Shown: positions 36,601-47,996 of the stretch, piece after piece
How the letters are laid out: each line of letters starts with the position of its first letter
How positions within the stretch are numbered: the stretch's first letter is position 1
DNA from: Megaleporinus macrocephalus
Taxonomy: Eukaryota; Chordata; Actinopteri; Characiformes; Anostomidae
DNA: 64,000 nucleotides
Reading direction: 5' to 3'
Assembly: GCA_021613375.1 (NCBI GenBank)
Contig: CM038705.1
Coordinates: forward strand, 6,715,604-6,779,603
Notes under the pieces: model-generated
What the model was told of the DNA's origin: nothing
The model's input: only the letters and a program-made list of their open reading frames with translations
Database searches by the model: none
Made by a program: the position numbers and the translations under genes

Positions 36601-39600
36601 GCAGTAGGAATCTCTGGTACATGCAAAATATTCAGTCATTTTCTATTTAATCAGTTCTAGAGGCTGATACCCATCTGTTGATGCACAGTTAGTGTTCGCC
36701 ATCCTCTAGCCCTTCATTACTGTGCAGCTGACAAATTGATGAGGTGCTATAATTTAGGTTCTTACCCATGCAATCCATGATTTTAGCACAATATGTATTT
36801 TTTTGTAATCGGTTACTGCTTTAATCCACCATATGACTTTGTAGTAATTTATTCATAAAAGGAAATACACTATATCTTGTGCCATTTGGCTAATCAAATC
36901 TCACTTATTAAACAAACTCCTCTGGGAAAACGAATTTATCTCCTGTAACACCTAAAACCCTGTTTCTTTCAGTGACCTTAGCTCCAGCTCCTTCCATCCC
37001 TGTGGGCAGTACAGTGAGGTTGACGGCTCAGGTTTCTCCTTCCTATGCTGTTGCCGGTGGGATGTGGCTGTCACCCGCAGGTGTTCCATTACTTACTGTT
37101 TTTCCTGCTCCGGGCACTCTGCTTACCAAGTTACCGCAGGTCAGCCGTGAAGACAATGGACTCTATACCTGCAGCATCCACATTCAAAGCAAGAGCAGCA
37201 AGGCTGAATACAACCACACATTGGACGTGACAGTAAATGGTAAGATGTCACTGGTATGTGGTATGTCACTATGTGTTACCTACATACAGCTTTCACTGGG
37301 CTGAAAATTTTAAACCACACAAATATTTGAAACAATTTGAAGACAACATAATTATATAGCATTACAAATTATAGGCTGAGAAAAATTATTTCCAAACCAT
37401 TACAAGCCATCAAGATTTATTCAGAATCGGACTGTAACAGAACTTTTTTATCTTAAACTGACGACAAATAGTACTACAAATTCTGAACTTGACTGAAGTC
37501 CAACAAAATTCTGTGTAAACCAAATGTAGCCCAAAAAAATTCTGTCTATACTGACTTTAGCCCAACAATGGTCTGTTTGAACCCGACTGTAACCCAACAA
37601 AATTGTGTCTGAACCGACTGTAACCCAACAAAATTCTGTCTGAACCGACTGTAGCCCAACAATATTCTATCTGAACCGACTGTAGCCCAACAAAATTGTG
37701 TTTGAACCAGACTGTAACCCAACAAAATTATGTCGGAGCCCGACTGTGACCCAACAAAATTCTGTCTGAACCGACTGTAACTCAATAAAATTGTGTCTGA
37801 ACCAACTGTAGCCCAACAAAATTCTATCTGAACCGACTGTGACCCAACAAAATTCTGTCTGAACCGACTGTAGCCCAACAAAATTGTGTCTGAACCAACT
37901 GTAACCCAACAAAATTCTATCTGATCCGACTGTGACCCAACAAAATTCGGTCTGAACCGACTGTAGTCCAACAAAATTGTGTCTGAACCAACTGTAACCC
38001 AACAAAATTATGTTGGAGCCCGACTGTGACCCAACAAAATTGTGTCTGAACCAACTGTAGCCCAACGAAATTCTATCTGAACCGACTGTAGCCCAACAAC
38101 ATTGTGTCTGAACCAACTGTAGCCCATCGAAATTCTATCTGAACCGACTGTAGCCCAACAAAATTGTGTCTGAACCGACTGTAGCCCAACAAAATTCTAT
38201 CTGAACCGACTGTAGCCCAACAAAATTGTGTCTGAACCAACTGTAACCCAACAAAATTCTGTCTGAGCCCTACTGTAGTCCAACAAAATTGTGTCTGAAC
38301 CAACTGTAACCCAACAAAATTATGTTGAACCAACTGTACCCAAAAATTCTGTCTGAACCACTGTAGCCCACAAATTGTCTGAACTGACTGTAGCCCAACA
38401 AATTCTATCTGAACCACTGTAGCCCAACAAATTCTATCTGAACCGACTGTAGCCCACAAAATTCTGTCTGAACCGACTGTAACCCAACAAAATTATCTGA
38501 ACCGACTGTAGCCCAACAAATTGTTGAACCGACTGTAGCCCAACGAAATTGTGTCTGAACCGACTGTAGCCCAACGAAATTCTGTCTGAACCGACTGTAG
38601 CCCAACAAAATTCTGTTTGAACCAACTGTAGCCCAACAACATTCTGTTTGAACCAACTGTAGCCCAATGAAATTCTATCTGAACCGACTGTAGCCCAACA
38701 AAATTCAGTTTGAACCGACTGTAGCCCAACAACATTCTGTCTGAACCGACTGTAGCCCAACAAAATTCTGTCTGAATTGACTGTAGCCCAACAAAATTCT
38801 GTCTGAACCGACTGTAGCCCAACAAAATTCTGTCTGAACCCAACTGTATGATGTGTTTCACAAATAATGTCTGAACCTCACCAGCCTTGAGGGGAGTCAA
38901 GTCCCATCTGGTCTGACCTTACCACACCAATCAGTTCAGAAGCACCTTCATACTGCAAACGTCATTTGAAGCCGTCTTGCGTAACTTTGAAGTTACTTCA
39001 TCAGGGAAGGTGGTGTCAGCACACCCTGGATCAGCACGGTTATTACAGCCGGGTGGAGAACGTTTCATAAGACCAGGCTGAAGGTTTAAGCAGACGGCTT
39101 CAGGATTTCGTCCTTTCAGGCTTTGGCCCGTTCTCAGACTGATCAGTAATCTCCAGGCTGTAAAATTTAAACATGAAATCGGCAGTCGCCAGCTTAAATA
39201 TCAGACACTCGTCCCCCCCTTGTGGATTATATACCTCAGTTGATTACTCAGCAATGCACAGCATCCTGAAGTGACACAGCTTTAGGATCAGAAATGTTAA
39301 GCTCTGTTAACGGTGGCTAGCTACTCTGTCACCACTGAGCTAGAATAAAGAAGACTGGAAGTAAGAACCTGATTACTGCTTGGAAACACTGGTGGACTGT
39401 ATCAGAGACACTTTAAACACTGAGAATGGTTTCAAGTGCTTCTGTTTTCTTTTTCCTTTTTTTGATAATGAGAACTCTCTCTCTTTTTCTCTTCCCTTCC
39501 ACAGCAAGAGAAGCGGCATTGTTCCCAAATATTACATATGGTAAGACAGGCTTTATTTACTCTCCCAGTCACAGTCAACACTCAGCACCCACTTCAACCT

Positions 39601-42600
39601 CATTTAAACTCAACGCACAACCTGGTTCCACCTGAATCCATCCAAGCATTCCACACAATAACCCTGGTGTGCCACTCACTTTGGCACACTCACTAGCTCA
39701 CTCACTCACACACACATACACAAGTGTTCCTCACCGAGACGCCGGCTCGGCGTGGATGTCGAGTGGAGGGTGTCTGAGGAACCTTCTTAAAGTCTAAGAA
39801 GATAATCCTCATTCTCAATGCTCCGTGTTCTCTATCTCCTTGTGTGACTCTACTTTCACAATCACAATGCTTTACTGGCATGAGTGTCTGCGCAACAATG
39901 GCGCTAAAACCACTAGCGGCACTGAGGATTATTGTGCAGGATTTAATCAAATGATAGTTAACTACTGCATTGCTGTCCTTTCCCACTGTCGGCTAACTTG
40001 TTTCCCTCTTTCCTTCTATTTTTGCCTCTCTTCATCTTCGTCTTGCACTGTTTAAAGGAGCAGGGTGTGAGACTTAGGAAGCAACTATTATCAGAAATTA
40101 AGTATAATATACAAAACTGAACCGACTGTAATATACAAAACTGAACCGACTGTAACCCAACAAAATTCTGCCTGAACCGACCGTAGCCCAACAAAATTCT
40201 GTCTGAACCGACCGTAGCCCAACAAAATTCTGCCTGAACCGACCGTAGCCCAACAAAATTCTGTCTGAACCGACCGTAGCCCAACAAAATTCTGCCTGAA
40301 CCGACCGTAGCCCAACAAAATTCTGTCTGAACCGACCGTAGCCCAACAAAATTCTGTCTGAACCAAATGTAGCCCAACAAAAATCTGTCTGAACTGACTG
40401 TGTATGTTCTCTCCGTGCTTGAGTGGGTTCCCTCCAGGTACTCCGGTTTCCTTCCACAGTTCAAACACATGCATGTTAGGTTGATCCTCACTTTACATTG
40501 CCCGTAGGTCTAAGTGTGTGTTGTCCCAAGCCCGGCTACGTGGCGAGGCTTGTGTTAGGAAGGACATCCGATGTAACTACTGCATTAATTAGCATTGTTT
40601 TCATATAAAGTGTTGACATAATTCACATCAAGTAATGCATTTGTTAACCAGAACAACAGCAGGGTTACTACATTAATAATGGTTAACTAATATTAAGTAA
40701 ACAAGCAGCAATTAGTTCTTGCATATTGTTCTTGTGTTTTGCTCAACTGTTGAGAAACCAGTGTTAAGTAATAGTGTAATTGGTTGTAATGACACTTAAG
40801 CAGTGGGTGCCACTAACTTGTTTACTCACTTCCATTTACTGATGTTATAATTTGTTCTTTCCACTGTTTTTAAGAGATAAGACTCCCCGCTTTTCCCTCA
40901 GTTCATAAATAAAACAAGTTAGTGGCTGCCACCGCGTAAGTGTTATAACAGCCAGTTAAGCTAAAACCTAACATTACAGTACACAAGCAAAAACAAGAAC
41001 AATAACTAATGCAGTTGTTATTTGTTTACGTGTTTTGATCATGTGAACTAATGCATTACTGCATATTAGCACTTAATATTAAATGTTACCACTATGTCAT
41101 ATTGCTTTATTTGCTTGCTCTCCTTTCTTCTCTCTATACTGGCCCCACAGGCAGCGAGGCATCCCTCTCCCATTTAGCTGTCACTCTTCCCTGCCCCCCA
41201 GTCTACGGTGACTATGTTCGGCTCTACTGGTGGCGCCCGAACCAGCGTGCTTCAACACCACAGCTAGTCTTTCTGTTCGACCGCTGGAGGAATCGCACCA
41301 AGCAGGAAAAGTCCCACCTCCAGCTGCAAGGCAACTCCTCCTTGGAAGCAGGAGGGAAGTTCTCTTTCCTCATACGCCCAGCGCTGGCGGACGCAGGTCA
41401 CTACCAGTGTGAGGTCTTTTTGGATGACGCAGTGTTCTGCCAGTACACGACGCTGACCGTTTTACATGGTAAGGGCGTACACAGTAGTGTGAACTACGCT
41501 GGGCACTACGCTCAAAAACATTTACCGCCATGGCTGCAGTTACCATTATGTTAGCATGCTCTGTAAATATGCATTTCCTGTCAGTATATTTTAGTACATT
41601 GGTTGATACAAGTTACTAGTGACACGTGTTATTAGTGACCAGTCACACAAAATTAAGCTGATATGTACCAACTTTAGACTAGAAACACAATAAAATGCCC
41701 AAAAACATCTTGCAGTGATGATACAGTCATTCTTGGATATAAAAAGAGCATCTAGGAAAGGCTTAGTTGTTTACGAGTAAGGAGACAACCAAAAATGCAA
41801 CAGTTCAAAAGTAACATTTATTCTACCAGAGATTTTAAGGAATTATAGTACATAATATCATCAAAAAATGTAAGGAATCCAGAGAAACCTCTGTATTTGA
41901 AGGAAAAGGCAGAAAACCACAACTGAATGAGTTTCAACAATCAGTTACCTGAGTTACCAATCAGCATTAAATAATATGTTCCTGTGATAGATATTACCAC
42001 ATGGACTTTGAACTTAGACACTGGTCATCACCACCTCTACAAATGAAAGTTGTTGTTGAAGTAAGACAAGGCGCTGTGGGTGGGGGGCTCAGAAGCATAA
42101 GGAAAATGGATGTTCAGCCTAGACTTAATGTATTAAAGGGTACCTTAAACGCAGGTGATCTATAAATGGTTAAAGACTAAAAGTCTACGCTCTGACTCGA
42201 CTTTTCGAGGCACAAATGACACGTAGCCTACACGCTTCACACACAAGAACTCATACAGTTTGTAGATCAGGGCTGGAGTGGGCCACTTTTTTAGCCCAGA
42301 AGTTTCATGCCCAAATCCGGCCCACTTTTTCCATGGAGGAGAAATTTGAATAACTGAAACAGCAGCTAGCTCTTAAAATGTCGTTTTATTGGGTATAAAT
42401 TCAGGTATATGTTGGTAAGTTAACAGAAAGCACTTCACTTAAACATGTTTAATTTTAAATTTAAAACAGATAAAGATTTAAAAGGTGAAAAATGTGATAA
42501 AGATTAAAACGTATTTACATTTGTACATAAACAATACATTGTAAATAAAATAATTTTATATTAAAATTAGATTTTTCTTCCCAACAGAGAGGATTGTTAG

Positions 42601-45016
42601 TTTCTCTATTGTTAGATTTAGACTAAACTCTTCAGTAGCTTCACTACACACATGTTTAGTAACTACCTACAGCATCAAAAGCCTCCTAAGCAGTGCACTG
42701 GCTTCTCAACTTTATTAATAACTGTGTCTATAGACATGAGCATTCCCTTCTGTGTACATTAACATTAACACAATTTAACATATATCACGTCTATTCTCTA
42801 TTTTATATTTTACATTACAAATAACTATCTTTGTTATTATACAGAGTTTAAATAACTCTGTTAGACTATCCTCTACCTGTCCCTTCAGTAAACATGGCCT
42901 CCTCGGGATCATCAGTAGCGTCAGAAGGGGTTTGCTGCTCCAACGCTACAAAAACATTCCATTAATGAGTTCAGCTATTATTATACTACACTTCTAAATG
43001 ATGTTTATTATTTTCAGCTTGAAACTGGATATGTGTGATTAATGGTGTGTACTGGGCTCTACAAAATAAACTACTCTAAGCTGTCATTGCAAACGTTGCG
43101 CAATAGCCTTACACTGATAATACAGACTTATCTCCATATCTCTGTTTACCGGCTATAACTGGAGTCTGTCCTCCAGAAAACAGGTCTGTTCTTTTCACAC
43201 ATTTGGCAGCATCTTCTTCTTTTTTTTCCCTTTTCGGCTCCACCTGGCCTCTTTTCTCACCACCGACTAACGTTTCCTGCTATTCTGTGGCTATATTTAA
43301 TTTTACCGCTCCAGAAAGGCCAACTCGTGGGCCCAACCAACTTAAACATTTGGGAGGGGTGATTACCTCAGATGGTAGAACCCACTTAGTCTACTGTGAT
43401 GTAGAGGCTGTGTTGTCAGATGAATGGAGAAGGAATACATAGTTGAATAGAGGATGAATGTAAGATTAGATAAGTGACAGATAAGCAGTCGATAAGTGTC
43501 AAAATGATCTTTCCCTTCCAACCGGCCCAAACTTGAGATTGACATGAGTCAGCCCATTGGGAATCCTCCCGAATCTCCCGATTAGCCACTCCGGGCCTGT
43601 TGTGGACTATATATGTTGCAGAGAGTTATTTAAGAAGCAGGTACGTGTGTTTTAAAGCTCCGGCGGAGCAGCCTTACTACTGAAAGAAACTGAAAGAAAC
43701 ATGTTACAGTGAGTTACCAATCAGCATTAAATAATATGTTCCTTTGACAGATATCATTACATGGGCTAAGAAATACTTTAACCATAGATGCTGGCCATCA
43801 CTGCATCTGCAAATTCAAAAGACTGCACTACACACAGCAGATTTCATATATCAGCAAAATCCAGAAACACAGCTGTTTTTTCTGGACTGAATGAGCTGAT
43901 ATTCAATGAGAATGAGCTTTGTGGTCTGATCAGTCAGACTTTCCCATTGTATATGAAAATAAAGGACGCTGTGTTCTCCAGACTAAATAGGAAAAGGACC
44001 GTCCAATTAGTTACCAGTGTAAAGTACAAGTGCAGCATCTGTCATGGTATTGGGGTGGGGGGTGTTAGTGGGTAACCTGCCCAGTGAAAGCACCATTAAA
44101 TATAAAAAATTTTTGGAGAAACATATGCTGTCTTTTAGACAATAGCTGTGTTTGAATTAGTGTACAACATACTGTTCGAAACAAAAATTGTGGCCATAAG
44201 TATGTAGCATGTGACCAACATGTATTTGTACAGTACCCAGATGAAGTCCTACTACTAGTCAGAGCTATATTTGTGATATACTGCATCTCAGATTGTAACA
44301 TATGAGGCCATTGACATGACCAGCCTTTCTGTACATTAATAACACTGAAATGCTACTGCCCACACTTTTCTCTGCTGGTCTTTGAGGTGGGTGCATATAT
44401 AACATGCTGGTGTAAATGTGATGTTGTTGTTAGCTGAACCATCTGCTCAGCATCAGCTTTTCAGCCTCATGCGGAGCCGCATCGCTTATTATTCAGTCGG
44501 CCTAGCTCATATTACCAACTACAAGTGCAATGAAAACGAACTGAGTCGCAAGCGAAGTTAAACAAGTGTGTTTGGAAACCACACAGTCTTATCACACAGG
44601 CTAATTCAGAGCTGACATTTGTACAAGTTTATTTGTGGCTATTGAAGATGGGTAGAAAACAGTATCCTGCCCTCGTTTATTCTGTGGGGTCACATCTTTT
44701 CATGAAACACGAACATAATGTGCTGAACATTCAGCCTTCTAATTGTACTGGTATATCACATACTGTCCCAACTTTTTTCATTTTGGTTTGTAGCTCTTTA
44801 TTAATGTTGGACCTGATTAGTCACTCATTACTATGGCTGCATCTAATGATTAATTTCTTAAATGATTAATCTAACGATATTTTTTTCCAATTAGTCAATT
44901 ACAATAACTAATAAACTAGGAATTAAATAGTTTAGATGGATGATTTTGTGTGTGTGTGTGTATAATATATATATATATATATATTAATATATAATATATA
45001 TATATGTGTGTGTGTG

Positions 45017-45056
<40 letters not shown>

Positions 45057-47929
45057 TAATTTGTTGTCAAAAGAACACAAGGGGCTGTGGAAATGATGAC
45101 CCTGCGCTGTGGGGGGCTTAGAAGCACAAGGAAACGCATGACAGTTCTAGACTTAATGTATTAAAGGGTACCTTAAGCAAACGTGATCTGTAAATGGTTA
45201 AAGACTAAGAGTCTACGCTCTGACTCGACTTTTTTTTTACAAATAACACGTAGCCTACACGCCTCAAGAATGCAAGAAATCAGAAGAGAGTGGTTTGAGA
45301 AGCAGCTCTTTGTGTTTTAAAGCTCCCGCGGTATCTAGAACAGTCTTAGGTTCTACACTGGACGATTAAGAAACGGTTAACAATGAGACTTTTCTAGTGA
45401 CACTACTGAAAGAAACATGTTACACGTGTTACTATTTACTAAATCAAACTGTTAAGATAAGATAACAGGTAAACAGGTGCTGTCCTGCTGCTGTGTTGAT
45501 GAGCTCTACGGGATGTTTGATCTTCAAGGTCTCGTGTATAGCAGTTGTACTGTTGTGTATCTCCACTGTGCAGAGCTGACAGAGCACCACACTGTTGTGT
45601 TTCTGTGTGAAACACTCCCACAACTTTAGATACACGTTAGCGATTGATTGTAGCTGCAGCTTGTGCTCCGGATAAATCTATGCTTTCAGTAGCGCGGCAT
45701 GTTATGCTAATCGATTACAAAAATAACATTGACGCGGCACCCCAGTCCTACTCATTACACACATACTCACATGTTGCAGGCGGAAGATTCTCCAAAAGGC
45801 TGTCCGGTAACTTCTGGTGCATCATAAGAGTGGTGCTTTGTGTCAGTGACACTGTGGCATTGTTTTCAGCATTGTGACACCAATATCAACATATCTAAAT
45901 AAAATAAGCCATCCAAGATAATCAAGACCGTCCAAAAACACATACTGAGAAGTTTCTGTAACTTTAGATTAGAATCAGAATCTATGTATGAGCGTGGTTA
46001 CACAGTCAGATGAAAAGTTTCCAAAGACTTACTAACAAGTCAGGGCCGTCGCTAGGCTAGTTTTAGTCCTTCCAAATAAATGTATATTACTAGTTCAAAT
46101 CATATTTAGATTATTCATATTAATTCTTCATTTTTCAACCATTCCGGCATGTCTTTAACTTCACAGTTGTAACAGCAGGATGTGACCTCCATTGCAGTGC
46201 TGCCTTTGCTCTCTGCTCAGAGTTTTACTAATGTAACATGTAAAGTGGGACCTCCAGCTCGGGGCTACCAAATCTGACCTCTTAAGTTGTAAGCCAGTCA
46301 TATTAAACCAGAGGAAGGGACTCTGGTTTAAATTGCTCTGCAAAAGTTGAAGCTGTGACAGGAATTTGGCTAAAAGCTCCCTAAAAAAACATAATATCTT
46401 ATTCAGATTTAGAGTTTACAGAGTGAAGATACTCACAACTTGGATTTGTGGCAAGTTATGGTCAGTAAAACTGGAAATTGGAGTTTAACTTTGAGTTTAT
46501 TATTAATTTTTTTACTTGAGTTCTTGTAAATCTTAGTTTAATAAAATGAATATACTGTTAAATAAAAGAAAAGACGGGAGCTAAAAGACACTGGCAGGGC
46601 TGATGGAGTAGACCTGCTGTAGGTTAGTTATTAAGATCACATTAAGGAAGAGCTGTTTAAACTCTGAAATGAAAGTCATACTATATTAAATGCTGAATTA
46701 ATGCTGAAATAATTTAATATTTGAATATTTGACTGTTCTGCCACCTATCTTAATAAACATGCCTGCAAAGACAAATCACACTCTTTCTGATTGCGCCAAC
46801 TGTGACTGAACTGATCTGTAACCTGAGTATTTGAATAGTATATTTAGGAGCAGCTTATCTAAGACATTACTTTAGTACCTTGATCTGTGCCCGTGGATGT
46901 GGATGGATAGTATTTAAGTTCTGCACTTAATGATAAACAGACATTTTGGGGACATTAAAAAAATTCTTTTGGGGGGACCGAGTGCCCAGCTACCCCAAAT
47001 ACACACTTAAACCATAAAAGTCTATTAAAAATAACCAGCTGGTTGAGTTTTACTGTAAAAGTAAAAGTATTTATTTATTTCTGACAGTGGTGCTGAAGGA
47101 AGAGCAGGACAGCATAATTTACCCCGTTTTACAGCCATCTGTGGGTGACAGTACAGGAGAGCATAATTGTCCTCACTCTTCTTGGAGTGGGCAGGAAGCC
47201 CCCCCCCCCCCCCCAATCACTCAGCATGATGCTAACTATACAGGCGTCTGTAATCTGATGTAACAGAATTAGCAGTTTGCGTTCTCCTAGTGTACTGAGC
47301 TATGCAGTGAGGTTTTGTGAGTGGCCGTTTGAAAAAATGCAGTGCTGCACGTCTCTCAGAGGAAGTAGGTGGTAGCCTTCACCCTTCCAGCATGGTAGTG
47401 TCATGTGACCTGAAAAGCTCTAGCTGGCGGTTAGAATTAGCCACAACTGGGGTTAAAAAAGCAAGCAAGTAACTGAAGATGCAGTTTCCCCTTGTCGTTC
47501 TCAGATACCTCAGTTGACCTTGATTTACAGAACCAAGGTTTTTTGTATTTGAAGGAGAGCACGCAAGTCAACACTTCTAAAAGTGGTTCATAGCATTTAA
47601 ATGCTATTTTCTTATTGGCCATGTTGTCAGGTTTTACTTTTCCTGCCCGATTGGGTCTGTTTGAAAATGCAGTCGTGGGTGAAGTTACAGAGTGTGTTCT
47701 GTTTGGGCTGCTTTCAGAATGTACCGCGGCCACAACAAGATTTGATTTCACACAGTAGAAAATGAAAAGGAGGCCTCTAACGAGAGTATATCGATCCTGG
47801 TTTGAATCACTGGAAACCCAAAGACGACTAGGCTGGTACTGTAGACCACGGGCTGAGAGAGAGAGAGAGAGAGAGTGAGAGGGAGAGAGAGAGAGGAGAG
47901 AGAGAGAGAGATGGAGAGAGAGGAGAGAG

Positions 47930-47996
<67 letters not shown>

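Noticed and set aside
37546..38900. Long minus-strand open frames with repeated FVGLQSVQTEF-like peptide (also at 39,958-40,491)
   Set aside because: They are produced by the 31-bp satellite, which is open in all three frames on that strand. No start context, signal or domain supports a protein, and the region is intronic on the opposite strand.
41051..41150. Use of the upstream frame before exon 5 as coding (ORF starting at 41,051)
   Set aside because: The stretch ends in a pyrimidine-rich acceptor ACTGGCCCCACAG and a phase-1 exon starts at 41,151. The upstream codons are intronic.
42268..43599. Open frame at 43,203-43,442 as a gene in intron 5
   Set aside because: It lies within a hAT-like element and has no recognisable domain. 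It is most simply part of transposon sequence.
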